Origin: CAKOSP01 sp964369845
GTDB lineage: Bacteria; Bacillota_I; Bacilli_A; RF39; UBA660
Assembly: GCA_964369845.1 (NCBI GenBank)
Contig: CAYJFJ010000002.1
Location: 8,908 to 72,907, forward strand
Direction: 5' to 3'
Length of the DNA stretch: 64,000 bases
The position numbers and the translations under genes are program-made. Position 1 is the first letter of the stretch. Every line of letters begins with the position of its first letter. The notes beneath the pieces were generated by a model, which was not told the origin of the DNA, searched no databases, and saw only the letters and a program-made list of their open reading frames with translations. Positions 26,820-35,703 of this stretch are shown here, one piece after another.

Positions 26820-27191
26820 TTATTCACAACTTATAATTGTTTCTATTTTGTAATCCTTTTTCCCATATGGTGATGATGGATAAAATGTTGTAATTGTATT
26901 TTCTTTATCACAACTATCTAATAAATTTAGCACTACTTCATCTTTACCAACATATTCCATTTCAAATAGTGTTTCTAAACTTAGCTTAATTCCTGTATCT
27001 TCATAGTTTTCTAAAAATGACTCATTACCTGATATTGACTCGTAATAATAATTTTCATAAAATGATTCACTCACCTCTATAAGTGTTTGTTCATAATTTA
27101 TTTTTTCTTCTTTTGAAACTAAAAACCATAGTGTTAAAATAGTAGAAACTATAACTAAAGTAATTATAAGCAATAAAATTTTTTTCTTCAT
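26820..27191 (-). CDS. Small membrane-anchored protein of unknown function
   Basis: 123 residues with one membrane helix at about 4-25 (ILLLIITLVIVSTILTLWFLV) and an acidic outer part that ends in two Cys (LLDSCDK, ETIISCE). The gene starts 2 bp after the hydrogenase stop, so it is in the same operon. I do not recognise a family. It could be an extracytoplasmic lipid- or partner-binding protein, but there is no evidence. Confidence 0.6.
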   Translation of the reverse strand: MKKKILLLIITLVIVSTILTLWFLVSKEEKINYEQTLIEVSESFYENYYYESISGNESFLENYEDTGIKLSLETLFEMEYVGKDEVVLNLLDSCDKENTITTFYPSSPYGKKDYKIETIISCE

Positions 27192-27193
27192 AT

Positions 27194-28639
27194 TTATACT
27201 CTTTCTGTGTAACTAGTGTGCAATAATTCTTTTGCTATGTCACTTCCAGGTTTTTCTAAATAATTATCATAAATTTTTATAATATCTTCATTTAAATGTG
27301 AACATCTTATGCATGATGACTCATCTTTTTTATATAAAGAATTGATTCTTTTTTCTTTAACTTCTTTTTCATCACCTTGCACTTTAGGTTGTCCACCACC
27401 ACCAATACATCCACCAAAACAGTTCATTATTTCTATAAAATGATATTTTGAAGTGTTATTTTTCACATCTTCTAAAATAGGAAGTGCACTAGACATTTGA
27501 TTTATTACAGCTATATTAAGAATTAAATCATCTATTTTAACACTTGCTTCTTTGACATTATCAAGACCTCTTACACTAGTAAATTCTAAATTTTCAAGTT
27601 CTTTATTTGTAAGCATATTATACGCAGTTCTTATAGCAGCTTCAGTTACTCCTCCACTTGCTCCAAATATCATCCCTGCTCCTGAACCTTCTTTAAATAA
27701 ACTATCATAATCCATATCTTCTAGATTTAAAAAGTCAATGTCAGAGTTTTTTATAATACTAATTAATTCTCTTGTAGTTAAAACTAAATCTGTACCCTTA
27801 ATTTCTTCTCTTTTAATTTCATACTTTTTAGCTGTACATGGAGTTATTGCTACTGCATAAATATCATTTTCAGTTAGTGATACATTTGGTGCAAAATACT
27901 TTTTAATCATTAACCCTTGCATTCCTATCGGACTTTTACATGTTGAAATATTTTTTAATACTTCAGGATAATTATCTTCTGCATATTTAACCCATGCTGG
28001 GCAACAACTGGTAAACATTGGCAAAGTCTTTTTCTCAGTTATTCTACTTATAAGTTCAGTAGCTTCTTCCATTATAGTTAAATCTGCTCCAAATGTTGTA
28101 TCAAGTACATAATCAAAACCGATTTTTCTTAAAGCTGCTACTAATTTTCCTTGGGCAAATGAACCTTTTTCTAAACCTAATTCATCTCCTATAGCTACTC
28201 TTACTGCTGGTGATGTAAAAGCTACTAACTTTTTACCACTTTTTTTCATTTCATTAAATTTTTCAATATCATTTTTAGGAGTTATTGCCCCTACTGGACA
28301 TACCCCAATACACTGACCACAATTAACGCAAGCTAATCCTTTTTTTATATCTTTAAGACCTTCTCGAGATTCACAAATATTTTTACACTGTCCACAGTCT
28401 ACACATAATTCATCATCTTTTTCAATTGCAATATTATCTTTACTTATTTCAATTGCGTTTTTAAATTTTGATTTTTCTTCAGTTTTCACTTTTTCTTTTT
28501 CTTCTTCAATTAGTTCGAAGCAATCACTTTTTTTTACCATACACCAAGGACAAACATAATCATCTGTTAAATCCTTATACAGTACACTTTCTTTTTCTTC
28601 ATCATATATATATCCACATATATTACATTTATATTTCAT
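27194..28639 (-). CDS. [FeFe] hydrogenase with N-terminal rubredoxin-like domain
   Basis: 481 residues. Residues 1-45 form a rubredoxin-type site (CNIC at 5-8, CPWC at 30-33). Two [4Fe-4S] ferredoxin motifs follow (C79, C82, C85, C89; C104, C107, C110, C114). The H-cluster has L1 TSCCPAW (210-216), L2 TPCTAKKYE (266-274) and L3 EIMNCFGGCIGGGGQP (403-418). The L2 Met of most enzymes is Thr here. The C-terminal tail (SSCIRCSH, ELLHTSY) is typical of the family. The enzyme makes or uses H2. Maturases (HydE/F/G) are not in the window. Extended -10 box TGTTATAAT at 28671-28663. Confidence 0.95.
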   Translation of the reverse strand: MKYKCNICGYIYDEEKESVLYKDLTDDYVCPWCMVKKSDCFELIEEEKEKVKTEEKSKFKNAIEISKDNIAIEKDDELCVDCGQCKNICESREGLKDIKKGLACVNCGQCIGVCPVGAITPKNDIEKFNEMKKSGKKLVAFTSPAVRVAIGDELGLEKGSFAQGKLVAALRKIGFDYVLDTTFGADLTIMEEATELISRITEKKTLPMFTSCCPAWVKYAEDNYPEVLKNISTCKSPIGMQGLMIKKYFAPNVSLTENDIYAVAITPCTAKKYEIKREEIKGTDLVLTTRELISIIKNSDIDFLNLEDMDYDSLFKEGSGAGMIFGASGGVTEAAIRTAYNMLTNKELENLEFTSVRGLDNVKEASVKIDDLILNIAVINQMSSALPILEDVKNNTSKYHFIEIMNCFGGCIGGGGQPKVQGDEKEVKEKRINSLYKKDESSCIRCSHLNEDIIKIYDNYLEKPGSDIAKELLHTSYTERV

Positions 28640-28662
28640 TACTATCTTCTCTTTCTTTTTCT

Positions 28663-28671
28663 ATTATAACA
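28663..28671 (-). promoter_or_regulatory. Extended -10 promoter of the hydrogenase operon
   Basis: TGTTATAAT on the minus strand about 25 bp before the ATG at 28639; the -35 region is weak. Confidence 0.55.
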
Positions 28672-28672
28672 T

Positions 28673-28705
28673 AAAAAAAAATAATACTTTATATTCTAGT
28701 ATTAC
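28673..28705 (-). terminator. Terminator after the TPR-like gene at 28689
   Basis: GTAATACT / AGTATTAT stem (28705-28698 with 28688-28681), then nine T on the minus strand; it overlaps the end of the gene and precedes the hydrogenase promoter. Confidence 0.7.
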
Positions 28706-29360
28706 TTTTGTTACTTGCTTCAATAAATAATTTAGCCGCTAAATCATTTTCTCCAAATTTATTTAAAGTATAATCGCAAATATCCATTACTTCTTCATAA
28801 AATCCTAATATAAGTAAACACTCTGCTTTTTGTAAAAGCAATATATAATCATCAGGATACTTATCACATATTTCAATTACTTTATTGTATTCTTTTATCT
28901 TTTTATAATAGTTACACATAACGTTGTTTATTTTTAAATTAAATTTATTTTTATTATAAAAACTCACCAAGACTTCTTCACTTAACTTATTTTCTAGTGT
29001 TAACATAGCATATATCTTAGTTAACTGAACTGCTATGCTTTCGCTATACCCTACTGTACTTTCTGCAACTTCCTTTGCTTCAATTAAGTTATTTAATTTT
29101 ATTGATGCACCTATATACTGTGATCTTATAATTAAATCATTATCAATATACTTTTTTGATAACTTACATATTTCTTCATAACATCCTTTTGAAAATAAAA
29201 ATCTATATAATCTAGATTGAATTTTATGATTTTCAGGATATGCATCACATACTTTTTTAGCGTTTAAATAATCATTTTTAAGAAGAATTTCCCTTACACC
29301 AGCATCTAAATTGATAAATGCAAATATTTTCTTATCTTCAATATTTTCGTTTTTTTTCAT
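28689..29360 (-). CDS. Helical-repeat (TPR-like) protein, paralog of 23704
   Basis: 223 residues, all-helical solenoid pattern (NHKIQSRLYRFLFSKGCYEEICKL, YKKIKEYNKVIEICDKYP). Related to the 23704 protein over its second half. No catalytic residues. It has no operon partner other than the downstream hydrogenase, from which a terminator separates it. Function unknown; a scaffold or protein-binding role is inferred from the fold type only. Confidence 0.6.
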   Translation of the reverse strand: MKKNENIEDKKIFAFINLDAGVREILLKNDYLNAKKVCDAYPENHKIQSRLYRFLFSKGCYEEICKLSKKYIDNDLIIRSQYIGASIKLNNLIEAKEVAESTVGYSESIAVQLTKIYAMLTLENKLSEEVLVSFYNKNKFNLKINNVMCNYYKKIKEYNKVIEICDKYPDDYILLLQKAECLLILGFYEEVMDICDYTLNKFGENDLAAKLFIEASNKSNTRI

Positions 29361-29430
29361 AATTTTACCCCACTTGCTAAATTATTATATGGGTTTATTC
29401 AAAGTTTTTCAAGATTTATTTGTTATTTTA

Positions 29431-30369
29431 CTAAAATAAGGACATTTGCTTAATTATTACACTTTTAGTATCACGGTTCGTAATAATTGCGTTTTTACTC
29501 ACTTCACCAATTAATGTAGGGGATAATGGATTATGTTTTTTAACATTCTCTCTTGAACTTTCTTCACTTTGAAGTGCATAACAATAAGTACATCCATTAT
29601 CACAACAGTTGTAGGTTCCTATTTCTATACTTTCTACGCATCTACATTCTTCACGCTGATTTTTATCTATTTTAACATCTATTTTACTTTTTAATATTTT
29701 TTCAATTAACTCTTTATCTATACATGCACTTTTTTTTATGTCATATTTTGATAAATCTACTGCCTCACTACAAGTAAATAATTCTATATTGTTTTCCTTT
29801 GCTATTTCAGAAAAAGATTTTGCAAGTTTTTCTATGTTGTTATAAGTTAATAAACTAGTAGGATTTTTACCCATTCGATAAGTTACATTTTTATAATCAT
29901 CTACAAAACTAATTATACACCTATTAGTATAATCCTTAAGTTTATTTGCCATAAATTTGAACATTTTTGTGTGATACTCAACTGTAAATTTATCACTAAT
30001 TATTATAGGGTCATACCTCCAAATAACTTTATCTACACCTAGTCTTTTGCTTAAATATATAAAAGAATTAAGTATATCTTTTTTACTTGGTAAGTTTTTT
30101 TCAATACTATTATCATATGGAGTTATAGTAAATTGAAAATAATAAATATATCCCATTTTATCTATTTCATCTAAATATTTTAAAAATGGTATTGGATTTT
30201 TAGTCCAAAAGACTATTATGTCAACAGACTCTTTTGTTAAAAGTGCCTTTGAATATCTGTTTTCATTATATGGATTTTGTATTAAAACATACCCTTCTTT
30301 TAATCTATTTATAAACCACTTTCCATAGTATGATGGAATATCTGTTCTGCGAGTTGCACTTATTATCAT
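29431..30369 (-). CDS. DUF1848 protein
   Basis: 312 residues, family-typical start MIISATRRTDIPSYYGKWF, then VFWTKNPIPF, FQFTITPY and VIWRYDPIII. The C-terminal half has a Cys cluster CRCVES, NCCDNGCTYCYAL that contains C-x3-C-x2-C, the spacing of radical SAM enzymes, though sequence order differs from a normal radical SAM protein. Family function is unknown. Its start overlaps the stop of the Ogt gene (ATGA), so it belongs to the alkylation-repair operon AlkD-AdaA-Ogt-DUF1848. Position suggests, but does not prove, a DNA or nucleotide repair role. Confidence 0.9.
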   Translation of the reverse strand: MIISATRRTDIPSYYGKWFINRLKEGYVLIQNPYNENRYSKALLTKESVDIIVFWTKNPIPFLKYLDEIDKMGYIYYFQFTITPYDNSIEKNLPSKKDILNSFIYLSKRLGVDKVIWRYDPIIISDKFTVEYHTKMFKFMANKLKDYTNRCIISFVDDYKNVTYRMGKNPTSLLTYNNIEKLAKSFSEIAKENNIELFTCSEAVDLSKYDIKKSACIDKELIEKILKSKIDVKIDKNQREECRCVESIEIGTYNCCDNGCTYCYALQSEESSRENVKKHNPLSPTLIGEVSKNAIITNRDTKSVIIKQMSLF

Positions 30370-30821
30370 TTATTGTTTTTTTCCATATCAAGTAAATATT
30401 TTTTCATTTCAAGTCCACCTGCATAACCTACTAACTTATTATTCGAACCTATTACTCTATGACAAGGAATGGTTATCATAATTGGATTTTTATTATTTGC
30501 CATACCTACTGCTCTACTTGCTTTTTCATTTCCTATTTGAGTTGCTACCTCTTTATAAGTTCTAGTTTCACCATACGGTATTTCACATAAGGCTTTCCAA
30601 ACCTTTTTTTGAAACGAAGTTCCTCTTAATTCGTACTTAAAACTAAAAATTTTTCTTTTACCATTTAAATATTCATTTATTTCTTTAAAAACTTCATCAG
30701 TAAATTTGTTTTTATTATTTTCATTTGTTAATTCATTTACTTTTTCTATACTTATTACTACCACATCTTCATATGTGATTTTAATAAAACCTAAATTAGA
30801 ATTATAAACTGCATATTTCAC
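30366..30821 (-). CDS. ogt: Methylated-DNA--protein-cysteine methyltransferase
   Basis: 151 residues from the GTG at 30821, which has AAGGAG just upstream; the longer reading frame (to 30929) would run through the regulator gene and is unlikely. The acceptor motif IPCHRVIG places the reactive cysteine at 120, with the RTYKEVATQIG and SRAVGMANN DNA-binding stretches before it. It removes O6-methyl/alkyl groups from guanine in a suicide reaction. The gene overlaps the AdaA-like regulator by 20 bp and DUF1848 by 4 bp. Confidence 0.95.
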   Translation of the reverse strand: MKYAVYNSNLGFIKITYEDVVVISIEKVNELTNENNKNKFTDEVFKEINEYLNGKRKIFSFKYELRGTSFQKKVWKALCEIPYGETRTYKEVATQIGNEKASRAVGMANNKNPIMITIPCHRVIGSNNKLVGYAGGLEMKKYLLDMEKNNK

Positions 30822-31374
30822 TTTTTTTCTCCTTATTTTCTTTACGATAATTTGCTGGTGAAGTTTTAACTTCCCTTTTAAAAGTATTATAAAAAACTGA
30901 TATACTTCCAAACCCTGATTCATATGCAACTTCCGTAATACTACTAGTAGTTTCTTTTAATAGCTTTTTTGCTTTTTTTAACTTCAAAATATTTATATAC
31001 TGATTTAAAGTTATTTTATATTCTTCTTTAAACAACTGAGAAATTCTCTTTTGAGAAAGTCCTATTTTTTTTATTTCTTCCTTTAATTTCTCATTATCAA
31101 CATAATAATTATCTAGTTTACTTTTAAGTTTTACACAAATTTCTTTTGAAGGTGTATACTTTTCCAAATCACTTCTACATCTTTTGCATGGTCTATACCC
31201 TTTTTCCATAGCTTCTGTTATATTATCACAAAACTCCACATTTTCTTTTTTTGGTAACTTCGATTTACACGAGGGTCTGCAAAAGATTTTAGTTGATTTA
31301 ACAGCATAATATAAAACTAAATCATAGCGTTCATCATTATTTTTGATAATCTCATATTTTCTCTCAAAATTCAT
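30802..31374 (-). CDS. adaA: AdaA-like regulator: Ada metal-binding domain plus AraC HTH
   Basis: 190 residues. N-terminal Ada domain with zinc ligands C32, C36, C63 and C66 (FCRPSCKSK, CKRCRS), in which one Cys accepts methyl from phosphotriesters. The C-terminal AraC HTH includes ITEVAYESGFGSISVFYNTFKREVKTSPANYRK. Together they form a methylation-activated activator, as in Bacillus AdaA with the methyltransferase as a separate gene (AdaB type). It overlaps AlkD by 11 bp and Ogt by 20 bp. It probably activates its own operon. Confidence 0.93.
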   Translation of the reverse strand: MNFERKYEIIKNNDERYDLVLYYAVKSTKIFCRPSCKSKLPKKENVEFCDNITEAMEKGYRPCKRCRSDLEKYTPSKEICVKLKSKLDNYYVDNEKLKEEIKKIGLSQKRISQLFKEEYKITLNQYINILKLKKAKKLLKETTSSITEVAYESGFGSISVFYNTFKREVKTSPANYRKENKEKKSEICSL

Positions 31375-32074
31375 TTTTCTTTTTCTTTCTTTTTAGTTTA
31401 TTAAGTTTTTCTTTTGCTTCTTTATCGACTCTAAAAGATTCTCTTATTTTTTGTATAGTTTTATTAAATGTTTCATCATCTAAATTATTTTCTAATAAAT
31501 ACTCATGAGTTTTTTCTGGAAACTTAACATAACATATAGATAAACACCAAGCTACTGCCATTTTTACGTAATATTCTTCATTAGTAATGATATCACATAC
31601 AGCTAATATATTATCAATATATTCTTCTTCAATAAAATGAAATAACATTAATACTACTGCAAATCTAATCTCGTATACTTCTTCTGACGAATAGTATTTT
31701 TCTAAGAAACTCCATACCTTTTCTTTATTTTTTCTTACAATTTTAAGTTCAGAACAAAAACTATCACATATTGACCAGTTATTAATCTTAGGAATAAATA
31801 ACTCTACTTCTTTTAAAACATCTTCTATCTCACCTTTTATATTTCCTATCATTAGACCTTTTAACATAGTTTCTTCAAAGTAAATATCTTCTGCTTTTTC
31901 TAAATATTCAACTTCTTTGTTTTTGATTAATCTTTGTGCTATTTTTCTTATTATCGGAACTCTTACACCAAGTAAATTGTTTACTCCAGGTATTAAAGAT
32001 GATGAAAACTTTTGATATTTTTCTTCTTTAAGCAAAATTAATTCATTTCTTATTTCTTCTTCTTTTTGGTACAT
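31364..32074 (-). CDS. DNA alkylation repair protein (AlkD/AlkC-type)
   Basis: 236 residues, HEAT-like helical fold of the DNA alkylation repair family: LIPGVNNLLGVRVPIIRKIAQRL, NNWSICDSFCSEL, and FAVVLMLFHFIEEEY. Members are glycosylases that excise N3/N7-alkylated purines. It is first in the operon AlkD-AdaA-Ogt-DUF1848, which makes the alkylation-damage theme clear. Confidence 0.92.
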   Translation of the reverse strand: MYQKEEEIRNELILLKEEKYQKFSSSLIPGVNNLLGVRVPIIRKIAQRLIKNKEVEYLEKAEDIYFEETMLKGLMIGNIKGEIEDVLKEVELFIPKINNWSICDSFCSELKIVRKNKEKVWSFLEKYYSSEEVYEIRFAVVLMLFHFIEEEYIDNILAVCDIITNEEYYVKMAVAWCLSICYVKFPEKTHEYLLENNLDDETFNKTIQKIRESFRVDKEAKEKLNKLKRKKKKNEF

Positions 32075-32146
32075 ACTTCCACCTAAATTATATTATACAA
32101 TATTATTTAGTAATTTTCTTCCTAAATTTTCTCATTTAATTTATAT

Positions 32147-32176
32147 AAAAAGAATTATTAATTCCTTAATAATTCT
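32147..32176 (-). terminator. Terminator after the EEP gene
   Basis: Perfect 10-bp stem AGAATTATTA / TAATAATTCT (32151-32160 with 32167-32176), 6-base loop, then T4 on the minus strand. It marks the end of the 32176-37202 operon. Confidence 0.85.
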
Positions 32177-33060
32177 TAGTCAATTAATACAAAATCTACT
32201 ATCACTGGAAAATGATCGCTTACTGGTTTATTTAAATACATATAACTAGGGTCCACTCTGTAGTTATATACTTTGAAATCATTTTTACTAACAAAAATAT
32301 AATCTATAGTTATAAAATGTAACAGTTTATTATTTGAATTATAATTTATAGTTCCATATTTCATACTGCTGTGTGCTATCTTTTTAGTATCACTCATATG
32401 CTTTGTGAATTTACTATAGTCTAAAAAGAAACTTGGAACATTCATGTCTCCTGTTAATATATATGGATTTTCTAGCTTTGACAAGCTTTCATTTATTAAT
32501 TTAATTGATTCATCTACTGCTATACTTCCTTCGTGATCTAAATGTGTATTATTTACGGTAAATATTTCGCCTGTCTCTTTATTTTTCAAAGTAGCACTTG
32601 TCATAATTCTATAAGTTGAAGCATCCCATCCTATCGATACTTTTCCTGGCGTTTCTGAAAGCCAAATTGTATCAGTATCAATCACTTCGAACTTGTCAGT
32701 TAAATAAAATATAGGTGCGTATTCACCTTCAGTAATTCCATCTTCTCTTCCTACTCCTACAAAACTATAATCCTCAAGTAAAACTGGTAAACCATCATAG
32801 TTATTCATCCAACCATAATTAGCTTCTTGAATAGTTATTATATCAGCTTCATAACTTAGTAATTGTTCCGTGATTAATTCTTTTCTTCCAGCAAATTCAT
32901 CCATCCAATCTTCAGCATATTTTATGTTATAGTTAACTATTCTATAAACATCATCTTCTTTTTTAGGAATACTTTTTATATTCCAAGAAAAGAAATAGAT
33001 CATAAGCAAAATTATTATTGATAGTAAAATTATTAAAGTTATTAAAATCTTTTTTTTCAT
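32176..33060 (-). CDS. Membrane-anchored endonuclease/exonuclease/phosphatase (EEP) family protein
   Basis: 294 residues from the ATG at 33060 (MKKKILITL), with one membrane helix at 3-25. Catalytic EEP motifs in order: VNYNIKYAE, ITIQEANYG, VNNTHLDHEG, LTGDMNVPS, and SDHFPVIVDF. The active site faces outside, so a secreted phosphodiesterase or lipid phosphatase-type role is more likely than intracellular DNA repair; the substrate is not known. A longer frame (from 33117) overlaps the NUDIX gene and lacks a ribosome site. Last gene of the six-gene operon. Confidence 0.87.
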   Translation of the reverse strand: MKKKILITLIILLSIIILLMIYFFSWNIKSIPKKEDDVYRIVNYNIKYAEDWMDEFAGRKELITEQLLSYEADIITIQEANYGWMNNYDGLPVLLEDYSFVGVGREDGITEGEYAPIFYLTDKFEVIDTDTIWLSETPGKVSIGWDASTYRIMTSATLKNKETGEIFTVNNTHLDHEGSIAVDESIKLINESLSKLENPYILTGDMNVPSFFLDYSKFTKHMSDTKKIAHSSMKYGTINYNSNNKLLHFITIDYIFVSKNDFKVYNYRVDPSYMYLNKPVSDHFPVIVDFVLID

Positions 33061-33073
33061 ATCATGCCTTTCA

Positions 33074-33508
33074 TTATTTACTTTTTTTATCTGTTTCATT
33101 AATATTTTTAACTTCACTAACTTTTTCTATGAATTTTTTGTGAGTATCATAATAAGTCATATTAAGAGGTAATTCATCAAATAGCTCTACTTTGTCCATT
33201 TCATGAACCAGTTTTTTTGTCCCAAGTTCTAAAACATCTACATAGCAGATCAATCCATAAGTTGATATTTTATAATAACAAATTTTTTCGATGTTAGCTT
33301 TTGTTATACCCGTTTCTTCTAAAAGTTCTCTTTTAGCAGCTGCTAAATAATCTTCACCTTCTTCAATATGTCCTCCCGGAATTTCCCAAGTTCCTTTTTC
33401 ACCATGTCTGCATAAAACCCATTTGTTTTTATATCTACATACTAAAATAACTCTTGTAAGGTCACAATCAAGTTTGTGGCTTAGTTCATATAAATTTACT
33501 GGCAACAT
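33074..33508 (-). CDS. NUDIX hydrolase
   Basis: 144 residues with a full NUDIX box: GGHIEEGEDYLAAAKRELLEE plus TG, preceded by LVCRYKNKWVLCRHGEKGTWEIP. It hydrolyses a nucleoside diphosphate-linked compound; which one is unknown. Strong AAGGAG ribosome site. It overlaps the GrpB-GNAT gene by 13 bp. Confidence 0.9.
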   Translation of the reverse strand: MLPVNLYELSHKLDCDLTRVILVCRYKNKWVLCRHGEKGTWEIPGGHIEEGEDYLAAAKRELLEETGITKANIEKICYYKISTYGLICYVDVLELGTKKLVHEMDKVELFDELPLNMTYYDTHKKFIEKVSEVKNINETDKKSK

Positions 33509-34515
33509 TTTAACTCCTTTACATATAAGTTTCTTTTTCCCCTTTTAAATTCAACTTGCTTTATGAATTTGTATTCATTTTTAAGAAAATTCTTAATACT
33601 GTATTCATTTTCAGGGTACACTGTAGTAAGTAAATATTTTTTACCTAAACTATTGCAGTACTTTTCCAATTTCAGTAACATTTTATTTTGATATCCACTT
33701 CCTATATATTTCGGACTAACCATTATAGGACCACAACCAGCAACTAAAGTATAATCATAATTTAACTTGAATTTATCAACTGTTTTTTGGCTAGACTCCA
33801 TATACATTACTGAGCAAACTAATTCATTTTCATTGAAGTAATTAAATAACTTACCTCCACTTTTTAAGACTTCTTCTAACTTTTCAACATCAAAGTCCCC
33901 TAGCCACTGCGAATTTTTCATATTTTGTTTTATATTATTATAATAATCAATATAGTCTTCATTAGTTATTTCTTTTAATTCAAATTTTTCAAAAGCATCA
34001 TTTTCTTTTAAAGCTTTTGTTATATTTTCTTTTATGAAATCATTTTTTGATTTTGTATACATAACTCTATCATTTGAATATTTTTCTGCTAATTTTTCTT
34101 TCAACGTTTGATATTCTTCTAATGCATTTTTATTAGATTTTAAATAATCTCTAAACAAAATACTTTCTTGATATCTACTACCATTTAACTCCATTAAATG
34201 GATCAATACTGATGTGTAATTTTCATTACCTTTTACAATTAATATTTCATCCATCTCTAAACTATTTCTAACTTCATATTCTTTTTTATCAAACAATTTT
34301 TTATAGTATTCAAAATCTTTAAATTTACTTACTCCAATAGCAATATCTATAATAGGTTTTGCTTTTAAACCTTTCACTGATGTAGAACCAATGTGTTCTA
34401 CTATGATATTATTACCTTTGAAAATTTTTAATAATTTTTCTTTTTCATCTTCATATTCTTTAACAAATTTTTCATAATTATTTTCTAATTTTACTGTACC
34501 TTTAATTAATCCCAT
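33496..34515 (-). CDS. GrpB/UPF0157 - GNAT acetyltransferase fusion
   Basis: 339 residues. Residues 1-165 are a GrpB/UPF0157 nucleotidyltransferase-like domain (VEHIGSTSVKGLKAKPIIDIAIG, then LIHLMELNGSRYQESILFRDYL). Residues about 175-335 are a GNAT acetyltransferase with the acetyl-CoA loop PKYIGSGYQNKML. Both halves are complete. GrpB-GNAT fusions are known in Firmicutes, but the substrates are not settled. It overlaps the NUDIX gene by 13 bp and follows the ATP-grasp gene by 36 bp, so these are co-transcribed. Confidence 0.85.
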   Translation of the reverse strand: MGLIKGTVKLENNYEKFVKEYEDEKEKLLKIFKGNNIIVEHIGSTSVKGLKAKPIIDIAIGVSKFKDFEYYKKLFDKKEYEVRNSLEMDEILIVKGNENYTSVLIHLMELNGSRYQESILFRDYLKSNKNALEEYQTLKEKLAEKYSNDRVMYTKSKNDFIKENITKALKENDAFEKFELKEITNEDYIDYYNNIKQNMKNSQWLGDFDVEKLEEVLKSGGKLFNYFNENELVCSVMYMESSQKTVDKFKLNYDYTLVAGCGPIMVSPKYIGSGYQNKMLLKLEKYCNSLGKKYLLTTVYPENEYSIKNFLKNEYKFIKQVEFKRGKRNLYVKELKCCQ

Positions 34516-34551
34516 ATTACACCTCTTTAAATATTTTTACAAATTAGTTAT

Positions 34552-35670
34552 TTAACAATCTTTTTTTCTTTCTCGAAAAAATTCACTATCTTCTACCAGT
34601 CTACATGATGCTAGCAAATCTGCAATGCTCATTATTTGCATATCATCTCCTAAACATTCATCTTCTTCATATCTATTTGGTTTTTCTGAATTCTTATGAA
34701 CATAAATACCACCCATTATCTCGCCAGTAAATTCTTTAACAGTCTCAGCAAAACTTCCTGATGCTTGAAAATATTTTGAAGATGACGATTTTATTTTTTC
34801 ATCTTTTGAAAGACTGCCTTTCATATACTCTTTATTTTGAGGTAATTTATATAAATCTTTATGCATTAAATTAGAATTATCTAAATCTATTATTGAATTA
34901 TATAAATACATACCACTAGAGCATATACTATTAAATTCTATAACATCTACTATTTGTACACCATTTTTTTCGTAAACCATTAAATCCACAACATAAGAAC
35001 TAGGAAAGTCAGTTTCTTCAAGTCTTTTTACTACTTCCTCTAGTTTACCTTTTATTCTTTCATCAATCTTATGAACAATATCATCTGTTATTCTAGATAT
35101 GTTTCTAGCTTGATTATCTATAACTACACATCTATACTCTAACTTTCCTAATTCATCTTCCATAATATTTACTTTTTCAGACAAAATAAATTCCTCACTT
35201 GAATGTCTTTCTAAAGCTTTAACTAATATCGACTTTTTATTTTTAAAATAATCTACTTTGCAGAATGCATTGTAATTTTTCTCTTTTGTTTTAATGAAAA
35301 ACTCTTCGCCGAATAACTCTTTTATTTTTGCATTTCCTTCTTCACTAAGAATATCTGACCCTACAAACTCTTTTGTATTTCTTAATGTTTTAAACCACTT
35401 AGTCCATGAGTGGATTTTTTCATCATCTTCAGTAGTAACAAAACTTCTTATTCCTAATTTATTTGCTACTTCTCTTATTTTTTTTACTTGCATCATTCCA
35501 CTTATAGGGCAAATTACTTTACCAGTTAAATCCATAGGATTACCTGATAAATCACAAAATATTTCTTTGTCACTATTAAATACACAAATTTTATTATTAT
35601 CAATAGCTTTAATATATTCTTCATTAAAAACTCTTTTTTTTAACAAATCATCGTATAAACATATAAACAT
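34552..35670 (-). CDS. ATP-grasp-like (R2K-type) protein
   Basis: 372 residues. The N-terminal part (1-120) is a preATP-grasp-like region; the core shows EFVGSDILSEEGNAKIKELF, FFIKTKEKNYNAF, YRCVVIDNQ and VDVIEFNSICSSGMY, the acidic Mg-binding end of ATP-grasp folds of the R2K group. This group joins carboxylates to amines or acts in RNA- or peptide-modifying contexts; the substrate here is unknown. Gap of 33 bp to the HAD gene upstream. Family assignment is by pattern. Confidence 0.65.
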   Translation of the reverse strand: MFICLYDDLLKKRVFNEEYIKAIDNNKICVFNSDKEIFCDLSGNPMDLTGKVICPISGMMQVKKIREVANKLGIRSFVTTEDDEKIHSWTKWFKTLRNTKEFVGSDILSEEGNAKIKELFGEEFFIKTKEKNYNAFCKVDYFKNKKSILVKALERHSSEEFILSEKVNIMEDELGKLEYRCVVIDNQARNISRITDDIVHKIDERIKGKLEEVVKRLEETDFPSSYVVDLMVYEKNGVQIVDVIEFNSICSSGMYLYNSIIDLDNSNLMHKDLYKLPQNKEYMKGSLSKDEKIKSSSSKYFQASGSFAETVKEFTGEIMGGIYVHKNSEKPNRYEEDECLGDDMQIMSIADLLASCRLVEDSEFFRERKKDC

Positions 35671-35703
35671 ATATAACTCTCTTTCTTATAACGCATTTCA
35701 AAT

